64,000 nucleotides of DNA, taken from contig NZ_CP107945.1 of assembly GCF_036057275.1 (NCBI RefSeq), forward strand, positions 6,076,001 to 6,140,000, written 5' to 3'. Under the pieces are notes generated by a model. That model ran no database searches and was not told where the DNA came from. It saw only the letters and a program-made list of their open reading frames with translations. This document shows positions 35,917 to 44,661 of this stretch, piece by piece. Within the stretch, counting starts at the first letter, position 1; each line of letters starts with the position of its first letter. Both the position numbers and the translations under genes were made by a program. Source of the stretch: Streptomyces sp. NBC_00390. GTDB taxonomy: Bacteria > Actinomycetota > Actinomycetes > Streptomycetales > Streptomycetaceae.

Positions 35917-37169
35917 GGGATCTCCATGGTGACCATGGTGGGACCGCCCGCAGGGCTGCTGACGGCCAGGACACCGTCGAATGTACCCAGCCGCCGTTCT
36001 ATGCCGCGCAGACCGGAACCGGCCCCGACCGCCGCGCCGCCCTTGCCGTTGTCCGTCACCGCGATACGCAGCGAGCCGTCCGTGTGCGCGATGTCGACCC
36101 ACACCCGGTCCGCTCCCGAGTGCTTGACCGCGTTCGTGAGCGACTCGCTCACCGCGAAGTACGCCGCCGACTCCACCGGCGCCTCCGCGCGCCCGGCCAG
36201 GTCCACGCCCACCTCGGCCGCAACCGGCAGCCGCAGCGCCAGCGCCTTGACCGCGTCGCCCAGACCCCGCTCGGCGAGCACCGGCGGGTGGATACCGCGC
36301 ACCAGGTCGCGCAGCTCGGTCAGCGCTTCGGCGGAGGACTCGCGAGCCTTGGAGATGAGCTCCTTCGCCTTGGCCGGGTCCGTCTCGATCAGCGCCTCGA
36401 CGGTGCCGAGGTTCATCCCCATCGCCACCAGCCGGGCCTGCGCGCCGTCGTGCAGATCCCGCTCGATACGGCGCAGTTCGGCGGCCGACGAGTCCAGGGC
36501 GTCGTGCCGGGTCTCGGTGAGCCGGCCGATGCGCTGCTCCAGCTCCTCCTCGCGGTTCGGGGTGAGAAGGGTGCCGGCCAGCCGGAAGTGGGTGCGCACC
36601 AGGTACGGGTTGACGTGGAACGCGAGGATCAGCCACGCGACTCCGAGCAGCGCGGCCTGCCCAGCCGTGCCCCGGCTGTCGACCGGCACGAACGAGTACC
36701 AGTACGTGCCGTCGGCCTCGACGATCGGCTGCCACACGCCCGCGAGGAGCACGAACCCGAAGATGCCGTCCAGGATCATCGCCGGCGGCAGGATCGCCAC
36801 GATCGCGCCCCCGGTCATGTCCGCCAGCAGCCACCGCATGTCCCGCCAGGTCGCCGGGTCCTTCAGCATCAGCGCGCAGCGCTCGACCTGGCCGGTGATG
36901 CCGGAGCGCAGATCCCGGGGAAAGGGGCGGTGATTCGCGGGGATGCGTACGCCCGACCACCGCGCCGCCAGCAGTCGGCGGCGGCCGGTATGGGCCCGCA
37001 CCAGGGCCAGGGCGTGGGGGGTGGTGAACACACCCACACCCACGGTGATCAGCGCGATCGAGACCACTGCCAGGACGAAGACCGTGACCGATCCGATCAG
37101 TGCCAGCAAGGTCAGCGCCAACCCCTGAGCCCCGGCCACCACCGCGTCGCGTGCCTTCGTCGCCTTCAT
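35901..37169 (-). CDS. Membrane sensor histidine kinase (HisKA_3 type)
   Basis: 422 residues. Transmembrane helices lie near 18-48, 120-148 and 172-190; the dimerisation H-box RRIERDLHDGAQARL puts the phosphorylated His at residue 240. The ATPase domain has NAVKHSGA (N box) and GSGLRGIERRL (G box). The first region contains the putative-sensor pattern shared by many Streptomyces HisKA_3 kinases. GAGGGGAAG precedes the ATG. It pairs with the overlapping LuxR-type regulator; the signal is unknown. Confidence 0.92.
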   Translation of the reverse strand: MKATKARDAVVAGAQGLALTLLALIGSVTVFVLAVVSIALITVGVGVFTTPHALALVRAHTGRRRLLAARWSGVRIPANHRPFPRDLRSGITGQVERCALMLKDPATWRDMRWLLADMTGGAIVAILPPAMILDGIFGFVLLAGVWQPIVEADGTYWYSFVPVDSRGTAGQAALLGVAWLILAFHVNPYLVRTHFRLAGTLLTPNREEELEQRIGRLTETRHDALDSSAAELRRIERDLHDGAQARLVAMGMNLGTVEALIETDPAKAKELISKARESSAEALTELRDLVRGIHPPVLAERGLGDAVKALALRLPVAAEVGVDLAGRAEAPVESAAYFAVSESLTNAVKHSGADRVWVDIAHTDGSLRIAVTDNGKGGAAVGAGSGLRGIERRLGTFDGVLAVSSPAGGPTMVTMEIPCVLF

Positions 37170-37238
37170 CGTCTTCCCCTCGCCGTCCGGTTCCGGGAAC
37201 CAGTGTCGCCGGAGCCGGCGCCCGCAGGCACTGGTCTT

Positions 37239-37267
37239 TGACACCGGACAGGGGTGTACCTGACACC
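37239..37267. promoter_or_regulatory. TGACACC direct repeat upstream of the two-component genes
   Basis: Two exact TGACACC heptamers at 37239-37245 and 37261-37267, 22 bases apart centre to centre, so on the same face of the helix, with an internal GTGTACC. The pair lies 70-98 bases upstream of the kinase start and is a candidate autoregulatory binding site. Confidence 0.4.
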
Positions 37268-37460
37268 ACCTCAACCGCCGTTGCAGGAAGGGTGTGCACG
37301 AGAGCGGCGCGGTCGCGGGTGCGGTGCTCGGGCCCGTCCTCTCCCGGCCGAAGCAGTTCGCCTTCGCCTCGCTCGCGGTGCTGCCGGCGCCGGCGGCGCA
37401 CCCGGTGAGTGCCGCTGGCCTTCGGTGCCTCCTCTGTTCGAGGAGCGGGTGGTGAGCGGA

Positions 37461-37499
37461 CCCGTCGCGGCGGCCCGGCAGCCGGGCCGCCGCGACGGG
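37461..37499 (-). terminator. Near-perfect hairpin after the epimerase gene
   Basis: A 19-bp palindromic arm on each side of a single central base, ending 19 bases beyond the epimerase stop codon. In practice a loop of a few bases will form. Very stable, G+C only. Confidence 0.85.
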
Positions 37500-37517
37500 T
37501 CGAGGGGGTGTCCGGCC

Positions 37518-38519
37518 TCACCCGCCCAGGATCTTCGCCTCCACCTCGGGCGACAGACCCAGCACCGGCCGGTCCGGGCGCTGCGGTGCCGCCCCGCCGA
37601 TCGACTCCAGCCACGCCCAGGTGTCGGCCACCGTCTCCCCGGCCGGCCGGCACCTCAGCCCCGCCCCGAGCGCCCGCGCCACGTCCAGGCCGTACACCGC
37701 GGCGTACAGCTCCGGCAGTTCGTCCTGCGGGACCCAGATCGGCAGATCCGTCCACGACTCGACGCCCGCCGCCAGCACCGACTCCGCAGGCGTCCAGCGC
37801 AGCTCGGCCGACGAGCCCGTGGCTCGTACGCACGCCTCCAGCAGCTCCCCGATCGTCGTATGGCGCGCCTCGCTCGCCAGGTTGTACGGGCCGCTCAGCC
37901 CGTGCTCCGCCGCGTGCAGGATCCACTCGGCCAGATCGCGCACGTCGATGAACTGCACCGGCAGGTCCCGCGGACCCGGGGCCAGGACCGGACCGCCGCG
38001 TGCGATCCGGTTCAGCCACCACGGCAGCCGGCCGATGTTCTCCCGCGGACCGAGGATCAGGCCCGCGCGCACCAGCAGCGAGCGCTCCTCGCCGAAGGCG
38101 TCGAGCACGGCCAGTTCACCGCCGCGCTTGGCCTGCGGATACGGCACATCGACCGCGTCCGGTGAACCGTCCACCACCGGGGTTCCCTCGTCATAGCCGG
38201 CGGACCGCGGCCAGGTGTACACCGAGCAGCTCGACACATAGACATAGCGACCGGTCCGCCCGGCCAGCGCCCGTGCCGCGTCCCGCACCGCGGCCGGCGC
38301 CGCCGACCAGGTGTCGACGACCACGTCCCACCCGGCCGCTGTGTCCGCGAGGGCGGCGAGGCCGCCCTCGTCCGTACGGTCTCCGAGCAGTTCGGTCACG
38401 CCGTCCGGCGCGGTGTGCCGCCCCCGGTGGAAGACCGTCACCTCCCACCCCCGGGCCAGCGCCGCCTCGGCGACCGCGTGGCCGGCGAACTCCGTCCCAC
38501 CAAGAATCAGAAGTCTCAT
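37518..38519 (-). CDS. NAD-dependent epimerase/dehydratase (extended SDR)
   Basis: 333 residues. The Rossmann glycine motif is GGTEFAGHAV at residues 7-16; an SSCSVY segment and a downstream YPQAKRGGE give the Ser-Tyr-x3-Lys catalytic set. The family also includes mRNA-binding-like reductases. Substrate is probably a nucleotide sugar, unproven. It is a single gene between a strong terminator and a divergent membrane-protein gene. Confidence 0.88.
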   Translation of the reverse strand: MRLLILGGTEFAGHAVAEAALARGWEVTVFHRGRHTAPDGVTELLGDRTDEGGLAALADTAAGWDVVVDTWSAAPAAVRDAARALAGRTGRYVYVSSCSVYTWPRSAGYDEGTPVVDGSPDAVDVPYPQAKRGGELAVLDAFGEERSLLVRAGLILGPRENIGRLPWWLNRIARGGPVLAPGPRDLPVQFIDVRDLAEWILHAAEHGLSGPYNLASEARHTTIGELLEACVRATGSSAELRWTPAESVLAAGVESWTDLPIWVPQDELPELYAAVYGLDVARALGAGLRCRPAGETVADTWAWLESIGGAAPQRPDRPVLGLSPEVEAKILGG

Positions 38520-38650
38520 GAGGCCGACTGTGCACGGCCCTCACCTGGCACGACCAGTGATTCCGCTGCGAGGAGAACGATCTGCCGGCAGAACGATCAG
38601 GAACGGCCCCTCTCCCCGTACCCACGGTACGGATGGCAGCATGTGAGCTC

Positions 38651-39274
38651 ATGACGGATGCCCGGTCGCCCCTGCGCGCCTTTCGGGCCGCGCTTTTCGC
38701 GGCCGTGGCTGTCCTTTTGGCGGCTGTGGGGCATTCGTCCCTGTCTGCGCATGACATACCTGTGCCCGCGCTGCTCACCGCATTCGCGGTGACCGCCGCC
38801 GCCGGCTGGCTCGCGGCCGGCCGGCGCCGCGGGGTCCGCTCCCTCGGGTCGGGACTCTTCGCCGTGCAGGGCGTCCTGCATCTGCTGTTCACGACCGGGC
38901 GCTGGCCGGCCCCGCAGCACGAGGCCGCCCACCATCAACACGACGGCACCGATGCCCTGACCGCGGGCATCACCGCGGACGCCGGCATGATCGCCGTCCA
39001 CGTCCTCGCCGCCGTCGGCTGCGCCCTGTGGCTCGCCCACGGCGAGAGGGCGTTCCTCAAGCTCGCGTACGCCGTCGCCGCGGCCGCCTTCACCCCGGTG
39101 CGCCTGTTGCTCGGGGCCGTCCTGCTGCCCGGGCCCGCGACGTACCGTGCGCCGCGCCCCCTCTCGCCCGCCCCGCGCCCGCTGCACGGGGTCGTCCTCG
39201 CGCACACCCTCGTGCGGCGGGGTCCGCCCGCGCTCCGCGTCCCCCGCATCACGGCCCCCGGAGCAGCCGTCTGA
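38651..39274 (+). CDS. Multi-pass membrane protein, unknown function
   Basis: 207 residues with about five hydrophobic segments (about 13-30, 40-55, 65-85, 110-128, 140-160) and a His-rich loop (EAAHHQHDGTD) between the third and fourth. The C-terminal 40 residues are Pro/Arg-rich and cytoplasmic. It is 45 bases upstream of the PepSY gene on the same strand, so the pair may handle metals together, similar to copper-related membrane proteins with His loops. ATG at 38651 (MTDARSP) preferred over a codon 18 bases upstream. Confidence 0.8.
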   Translation: MTDARSPLRAFRAALFAAVAVLLAAVGHSSLSAHDIPVPALLTAFAVTAAAGWLAAGRRRGVRSLGSGLFAVQGVLHLLFTTGRWPAPQHEAAHHQHDGTDALTAGITADAGMIAVHVLAAVGCALWLAHGERAFLKLAYAVAAAAFTPVRLLLGAVLLPGPATYRAPRPLSPAPRPLHGVVLAHTLVRRGPPALRVPRITAPGAAV

Positions 39275-39319
39275 CCTGGGGCCGCCTCCCCATGTCAACG
39301 CCGACTCCCTAGGACCACC

Positions 39320-40759
39320 ATGTCCATCGACGTCCCCAGCAAGGGCACCGAACCTGCGGACGGGACCGGTACCGCCACCGGCGGCGCCGCACCCGAGACC
39401 ACCAAGGCCGGTCTGTGGAGCGCCCTGCGCCCCCTCGTACTCCGCCTCCACTTCTACGCGGGACTGCTGATCGCCCCGCTCCTTCTGGCCGCCGCCGTCA
39501 GCGGCTTCCTCTACGCGCTCTCCCATCAGGCCGAGAAGCTCGTCTACAGCCGTGAGCTGCAGGTCCCGACGGGCGAGAGTTCCGTCCCCCTCTCGGCCCA
39601 GGTCGAGGCCGCCCGCACCGCCCACCCCGAGGGCGAGGTGACCGCCGTGTGGCCCTCCCACGAGGACGGCGCGACCACCCGTGTCCTGATGACCACCCCC
39701 GAGGTCGAGGAGGGTGAGTCCCTCGCCGTCTTCGTCAACCCCTACACCGGGGAGATACGCGGCGAGCTGGTCGACTCCTTCGGGGCTCTTCCGCTGCGGG
39801 CCTGGCTCAGCGGACTCCACTCCAACCTGCACATGGGCGACTTCGGGCGCAACTACAGCGAGATGGCGGCCAGCTGGCTGTGGGTCGTCGCACTCGGCGG
39901 TCTGCTGCTGTGGCTGGGCCGCAGACGGCGCTCCAAGCGTGAGCTGATCCTTCCCGAGCGCGGCGCCACGGGCCGCCGCAAGACCCTGACCCGGCACGGC
40001 GCGGTCGGCGTGTGGGCGGTCGCGGGACTGCTCGTGCTCTCCGCGACGGGTCTGACCTGGTCCAAGTACGCGGGCGAGAACATCGACACGCTCCAGACGC
40101 AGCTCGGCGGCGCGACCCCGTCCGTGGCGGCCGAACTCTCGCCGGGCGGCGGCGAGGGCGACGGACACGAGGGCCACGGCGGTGGCGGTGACTCCGTCGC
40201 CCAGCAGGGCCCGGACGTCGGCATCGACAAGGTGGTCGAGGCGGCGGCCGCCAAGGGCGTCGAGGGGCAGATCTCGGTCATCCTGCCCGCCGACGGCAGC
40301 GGCTATGTCGTCAAGGAGACCGACAAGCAGTTCCCGGTCCATCTCGACTCGGTCGCCGTCCATCCGGCCGACGGCAAGGTCATGGACGAGCTCAGGTTCG
40401 CCGACTACCCGCTGCTCGCCAAGCTGACCCGGTTCGGGATCGACGTCCACATGGGCGTGACGTTCGGCCTCGCCAACCAGCTCGCCCTGGCCGCTCTCGC
40501 CCTCGCGTTGATCCTGCTCATCGTCTGGGGCTACCGCATGTGGTGGCTGCGCAGGCCGACGAAGGAGCGCAAGCTGAGCGCGGGCCGGCCCATGCCGCGC
40601 GGCGCCTGGCGCAAGCTGCCGGCGACGGCGCTGCTTCCGGTCGCCGCGGTCACCGTCGTGGTGGGCTGGTTCATCCCGATGCTCGGCATCAGCCTGCTGG
40701 CGTTCCTCGTGATCGACATCGCGCTGGGCGTGACGGCGAAGGCACGCGCCAAGGCATAG
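39320..40759 (+). CDS. PepSY-associated TM protein
   Basis: 479 residues. Four transmembrane helices (about 45-68, 190-207, 230-247, 390-415 plus a C-terminal pair) frame two extracytoplasmic PepSY domains. The loop at about 275-295 is Gly/His-rich (GDGHEGHGGGG). PepSY-TM proteins are linked to iron or copper reduction and siderophore release. The preceding His-rich membrane protein supports a metal role. A long perfect hairpin follows the stop. Confidence 0.9.
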   Translation: MSIDVPSKGTEPADGTGTATGGAAPETTKAGLWSALRPLVLRLHFYAGLLIAPLLLAAAVSGFLYALSHQAEKLVYSRELQVPTGESSVPLSAQVEAARTAHPEGEVTAVWPSHEDGATTRVLMTTPEVEEGESLAVFVNPYTGEIRGELVDSFGALPLRAWLSGLHSNLHMGDFGRNYSEMAASWLWVVALGGLLLWLGRRRRSKRELILPERGATGRRKTLTRHGAVGVWAVAGLLVLSATGLTWSKYAGENIDTLQTQLGGATPSVAAELSPGGGEGDGHEGHGGGGDSVAQQGPDVGIDKVVEAAAAKGVEGQISVILPADGSGYVVKETDKQFPVHLDSVAVHPADGKVMDELRFADYPLLAKLTRFGIDVHMGVTFGLANQLALAALALALILLIVWGYRMWWLRRPTKERKLSAGRPMPRGAWRKLPATALLPVAAVTVVVGWFIPMLGISLLAFLVIDIALGVTAKARAKA

Positions 40760-40773
40760 CCGGAAGGGCCATC

Positions 40774-40813
40774 GGGCCTGGTCCCGGATCCGCACGGATC
40801 CGGGACCAGGCCC
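40774..40813. terminator. Perfect bidirectional hairpin between PepSY and winged-helix genes
   Basis: 19-bp perfect stem with a 2-base centre; it lies 15 bases after the PepSY stop and 11 bases after the stop of the convergent winged-helix gene. It should terminate both. Confidence 0.88.
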
Positions 40814-40823
40814 GTCTGCCGTA

Positions 40824-41402
40824 TCAGGGTGTGTACTTGTAGCCGACCCGCCGCACCGTCTGAATGGTGCGCCGGTGATCGGCACCCAGCTTGCGCCGCA
40901 GCCGGGCCACATGGACATCGACGGTCCGGCCGTCGCCGACATGTCCGTAGCCCCACACGGTCGACACCAACTGGTCCCGGCTGTGCACCCGGTGGGGATG
41001 GGCGACGAGATGCGCGAGCAGCTCGAACTCGAGGTACGTCAGGTCCAGCGTCCGCCCGTCCACCTCGGCGGTGCGCTGCACCGTGTCGATCAGCACCGGA
41101 CCGTCACCGGCCGGAGCCTGCGGCTGCGGTGCGGGCACGAGTGCGGGCTGCTGATCGGCCGGCACGAGCACCAGATAGCCGACCATCGGCGGCCGGCCCG
41201 GCAGCGCGGGCAGGGTGTGCTGGGGTGCGGGCAGCCAGGTGGCCCCCGGCGGAAGGAAGTTCGCGACATCGACGACATCGACGACCTCGTCACGGTCGAC
41301 GGCACGCAGTCGGTGGCGGCCCGCAAGGGCCTGCGCGGTCGCGGCAGTGGCAGGGGCGGCAGCGGTGGAGAAGGATCCGGCGGAGATACGGGTGTTCGCC
41401 AT
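40824..41402 (-). CDS. OmpR-type winged-helix regulator without receiver domain
   Basis: 192 residues. The C-terminal 95 residues are a complete OmpR/PhoB DNA-binding domain (LTYLEFELLAHLVAHPHRVHSRDQL, in parts LTYLEFELL and VWGYGHVGDGRTVDVHVARLR). The N-terminal 95 residues are Ala/Pro-rich and have no phosphoacceptor site. Orphan winged-helix proteins of this type are common in Streptomyces near glnII; their activation is unknown. It is convergent with the PepSY gene. Confidence 0.88.
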   Translation of the reverse strand: MANTRISAGSFSTAAAPATAATAQALAGRHRLRAVDRDEVVDVVDVANFLPPGATWLPAPQHTLPALPGRPPMVGYLVLVPADQQPALVPAPQPQAPAGDGPVLIDTVQRTAEVDGRTLDLTYLEFELLAHLVAHPHRVHSRDQLVSTVWGYGHVGDGRTVDVHVARLRRKLGADHRRTIQTVRRVGYKYTP

Positions 41403-41495
41403 GAGAGGTCAGCTCTTTCGCGCGGAGGAGGTCGTCGAGTCGTCGAGAGACGGACGTACGTCGTGCGCGCTGGCCGAAGACCGGGGTGAGCGGTG

Positions 41496-41615
41496 TTAGA
41501 GGGCCTGCGCGTTCACCGCGCGGCAACACACCCGGTCGAAGTCGTCATGCTGCCGGGACGGCCAGAACGGCTCGAGGTCGCTGCGACCTGTCGCGATGTG
41601 CTGGAAGCTGGCCAT
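41496..41615 (-). CDS. 39-residue Cys-pair peptide
   Basis: A short frame starting MASFQHIATG and ending VCCRAVNAQAL, with GGGG three bases before the ATG. It lies between the HEAT-repeat gene and the winged-helix gene on the same strand. The composition is protein-like and the frame ends in TAA, unusual in this genome. The adjacent cysteines recall leader peptides and small Cys proteins of actinomycetes, but no family was recognised. Could be a stand-alone micro-protein or a leader controlling the winged-helix gene 94 bases downstream. Confidence 0.5.
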   Translation of the reverse strand: MASFQHIATGRSDLEPFWPSRQHDDFDRVCCRAVNAQAL

Positions 41616-41694
41616 GTCCCCATTGAAGCAGACCCCCCGCCGTCACCGCAGGGTGCTTCCACACGTTGATACGTGATCTTGTCGGCATCTGTGG

Positions 41695-43458
41695 TCAGTG
41701 TGCGACCGCCGCCAGCAGCTCCCGCGCCAGCGCCCGTGCCTCGTAATCGGCATGCGGTGCCGCGCCGTTCAGGATGTCGGGTGACATGACGCGCCGGGCG
41801 GAGTACGCGAATCGCTCCACCGTGGGGCGGGCGATGTCCGGGAGCAGCGCCATGTCGCGCAGCGCCCGCAGCCATTCCAGGTGATGGGGGGCGAACTGGT
41901 CGGTGCGGGCGAGGCGTTCCGCCAGCACCGGGGCGGTGTCCTCGGTGCGGCCGGTGATCCGCCAGATCGCCAGCGCGGCCGCCGCCTGGACATGCCACCA
42001 GGGCCTGGCCAGCTGGGCCTCGATCTCCGGCAGCAGCCCGGCAGCCAAGGGCCCGAGTGCGCCGGCGGTGTGCACGCCGTTGCCTTCGGCCAGGTCGGTG
42101 CGCAGGGCCGCCACCACGACCGACGGGTCTGCCGTGACGCGGGCGTAGGCGAGCGCCGACTCCTTGCTGCCCTTGCGCGCATGCCCGAGGAGGGCGCGCG
42201 TCGCCGCGGGGCCCGCGTCGGCGCCGAGTGAGCCCAGCACGCCGGCGGAGTGCGGCAGCAGTCGGACGAGGTCGTCCACCGAGGCGGCGGCGAGTGCCGG
42301 GAAGTCGCCCAGCACGCCGAGCCACTCGCTGCGGGGCCGGGCCAGGACCCGCAGCGCGACCGGCTCCGCCGCCGCGCCGTACACCTCCACGGCCGCCCGT
42401 ACGGCGTCGGCCACACCCTCGGTCCCGGGTATCTCATCCATCAGCCGCAGCACGAGTCCGAGTGCGTCCGGCACCCGCAGCCGTACCGCCACCAGGGTTG
42501 CCGCCACCCGCATCTGCGGTTGCGGCGAGCGGAGATGCACCTCCAGCCAGGGGGCGGGTTCGCCGCCGTCCACCGCGGCCGCCTCGCGCGCGATGTCCCG
42601 CAGGTCGTACGGGCCTTCCACCGATGCCACGAGCCACGGCAGCACATCCTGCTCGCGGTCGCGCCAGATGCGCGTGATCGCCGAAGCCAGGGGCATCCCC
42701 CGCGCGACCGCCCGCAGTGCCGCGTCCGGGTCGTCCAACAGCCGCTCGTCCAGGGACCGGTAGTGCTCCGGCCAGGGTGCGTCGGCCTCGAGAGCGGGCT
42801 CGCCGTCGTACGTGTCCAGCGCGAGGTCGACCAGGTCCACCGGGAGCGGGAGCGGTGCCGTACGCAGCAGATCGACGGCGGCCGCCCGGCGCACCAGCGG
42901 TTCCGGAGCGGCCAGCAGGGCGCGTGCCCGGGCGGTACGGGCGTCGTCGGAAGGGTCCAGCAGACCGAGCGCCGTGACGATGTCCGCCCGGATCCCGGGG
43001 TCGTTCTCCTCGTCGAGCCGGGCCCGCAGCAGGGGCAGGAGCGGCAGCGCGTAGTCGTCGCACACGCTGATCAGCCACACCATGGCCTTGCGTACGGCGT
43101 CCTCCCCGTCCGCGGCAAGGCCCAGCAGGGACGGCATCACCTCCGCGACCGCCCGGCGCACCTGGAGGTACTCGCGCCCGTTGCCGTCCGCCGCGCCGCC
43201 GAGCAGCCACAGCATCCGTACCCGGTCACCGGACCCGTGCAGCGCGAGGTGTGCGAGGAACGGCACCGCGGCGGCCGTGGCCGAGTAGATCGACCCCTGG
43301 TGACAGAGCGAGGAGAACAGGTCCTCGAACGCCTGCTCCTGCTCGTCCTCGTCAGCCGATTGCGCGGCACGCAGCAGGTCCGGCACATCGTCCGCGGGCC
43401 CGTAGGCGTGCTCGAGCCCCGCCCAGTCGATGTCGTCGATCCCCTCCAGCACGGACAA
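41695..43458 (-). CDS. HEAT-repeat protein
   Basis: 587 residues composed of repeated helical pairs with the pattern PLLRARL...DPGIRADIVTALGLL, LLAAPEPLVRRAAAVDLL and AQLARPWWHVQAAAALAIWRI, typical of HEAT solenoids. Such proteins are scaffolds; no enzymatic motif was found. The gene is flanked by terminators, one at 43468-43506 upstream. Function unknown. Confidence 0.85.
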   Translation of the reverse strand: MSVLEGIDDIDWAGLEHAYGPADDVPDLLRAAQSADEDEQEQAFEDLFSSLCHQGSIYSATAAAVPFLAHLALHGSGDRVRMLWLLGGAADGNGREYLQVRRAVAEVMPSLLGLAADGEDAVRKAMVWLISVCDDYALPLLPLLRARLDEENDPGIRADIVTALGLLDPSDDARTARARALLAAPEPLVRRAAAVDLLRTAPLPLPVDLVDLALDTYDGEPALEADAPWPEHYRSLDERLLDDPDAALRAVARGMPLASAITRIWRDREQDVLPWLVASVEGPYDLRDIAREAAAVDGGEPAPWLEVHLRSPQPQMRVAATLVAVRLRVPDALGLVLRLMDEIPGTEGVADAVRAAVEVYGAAAEPVALRVLARPRSEWLGVLGDFPALAAASVDDLVRLLPHSAGVLGSLGADAGPAATRALLGHARKGSKESALAYARVTADPSVVVAALRTDLAEGNGVHTAGALGPLAAGLLPEIEAQLARPWWHVQAAAALAIWRITGRTEDTAPVLAERLARTDQFAPHHLEWLRALRDMALLPDIARPTVERFAYSARRVMSPDILNGAAPHADYEARALARELLAAVAH

Positions 43459-43467
43459 GACCCTACG

Positions 43468-43506
43468 GCAGAGGGGCGTCCGCCGGATCGGCGGACGCCC
43501 CTCTGC
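43468..43506 (-). terminator. Perfect hairpin after glnII
   Basis: 18-bp perfect stem and 3-base loop, 16 bases beyond the glnII stop on the minus strand. Confidence 0.88.
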
Positions 43507-43521
43507 CCTGAAGCCTTCGGC

Positions 43522-44553
43522 TCAGACCTGGCCGGCTTTCTCCAGCGCCGAGCAGCAGGTGTCCACGATCAGGCGGGTCACCAGGTACGGGTCGACGTTG
43601 GCGTTCGGGCGGCGGTCCTCGATGTAGCCCTTGCCGTCCTGCTCGACCTGCCACGGGATACGGACCGAGGCACCGCGGTCGGAGACGCCGTAGCTGTACT
43701 CGTTCCACGGGGCGGTCTCGTGCAGACCGGTGAGGCGGTCGTCGATGCCCGCGCCGTAGTTCTTGACGTGGTCGAGCGGCTTGGAGCCCTCACCGAGCGA
43801 CTCGCACGCGGTGATGATCGCGTCGTAGCCCTCGCGCATCGCCTTGGTGGAGAAGTTGGTGTGCGCGCCCGCGCCGTTCCAGTCGCCCTTCACCGGCTTC
43901 GGGTCCAGCGTCGCGGAGATGTCGAAGTCCTCGGCGGTGCGGTAGAGCAGCCAGCGGGCCACCCACAGCTGGTCCGCGACCTCGAGGGGCGCCAGCGGGC
44001 CGACCTGGAACTCCCACTGGCCGGGCATGACCTCGGCGTTGATGCCGGAGATGCCCAGGCCCGCCTTGAGGCAGTTCTCCAGGTGCGCCTCGACGACGTC
44101 ACGGCCGAAGATCTCGTCCGAGCCGACACCGCAGTAGTAGCCGCCCTGCGCGGCCGGGAAGCCGCTCTCGGGGAAGCCGAGCGGGCGCGAGCCCTTGAAG
44201 AAGGTGTACTCCTGCTCGATGCCGAAGATCGGCTCCTGCGCGGCGAACTTCTCGTAGACCTCGACCAGCGCGGCGCGGGTGTTGGAGGCGTGCGGGGTCA
44301 TGTCCGTGTTGAGGACCTCGCACATCACCAGCACGTCGTCGCCGCCGCGGATCGGGTCCGGGCAGGAGAAGACGGGCTTGAGGACCCGGTCGGAGGCGTG
44401 ACCCTCGGCCTGGTTGGTGCTGGACCCGTCGAAGCCCCAGATGGGCAGCTCGGCGACGCCGGCGGCGGAACCCGTCAGTATCTTCGTCTTCGAGCGAAGC
44501 TTGGCGGTCGGCTCGGTGCCGTCGATCCAGATGTACTCAGCCTTGAAGGTCAC
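43522..44553 (-). CDS. glnII: Glutamine synthetase type II, GlnII
   Basis: 343 residues of the eukaryote-like GSII family. Start MTFKAEYIWIDG; beta-grasp with ELPIWGFDGSST; catalytic domain with EQEYTFFKG, MPGQWEFQVGPL and GDWNGAGAHTNFST. It makes glutamine from glutamate, ammonia and ATP, is a heat-labile second synthetase in Streptomyces, and is not adenylylated by GlnE. GlnR-like half-sites lie 66-103 bases upstream. A strong terminator follows. Confidence 0.96.
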   Translation of the reverse strand: MTFKAEYIWIDGTEPTAKLRSKTKILTGSAAGVAELPIWGFDGSSTNQAEGHASDRVLKPVFSCPDPIRGGDDVLVMCEVLNTDMTPHASNTRAALVEVYEKFAAQEPIFGIEQEYTFFKGSRPLGFPESGFPAAQGGYYCGVGSDEIFGRDVVEAHLENCLKAGLGISGINAEVMPGQWEFQVGPLAPLEVADQLWVARWLLYRTAEDFDISATLDPKPVKGDWNGAGAHTNFSTKAMREGYDAIITACESLGEGSKPLDHVKNYGAGIDDRLTGLHETAPWNEYSYGVSDRGASVRIPWQVEQDGKGYIEDRRPNANVDPYLVTRLIVDTCCSALEKAGQV

Positions 44554-44618
44554 GGGGCCTCATCCTTTGCGGGTGCAGCGGTATGGCGCGCAGCTTCGCA
44601 ATTCGCGATTTCCCGGCC

Positions 44619-44656
44619 GTTGCCCATGTGTGAACCCCACGTTACGTGGCAAACAC
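44619..44656 (-). promoter_or_regulatory. Putative GlnR-binding array upstream of glnII
   Basis: On the minus strand, four pentamers spaced by exactly 6 bases: GTGTT, GTAAC, TTCAC, GCAAC. The 11-base period and the central GTAAC match the GlnR box pattern gTnAC-n6-GnAAC, though the other half-sites are imperfect. GlnR is the main nitrogen regulator in Streptomyces. Located 66-103 bases before the glnII start. Confidence 0.6.
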
Positions 44657-44661
44657 AGCGG

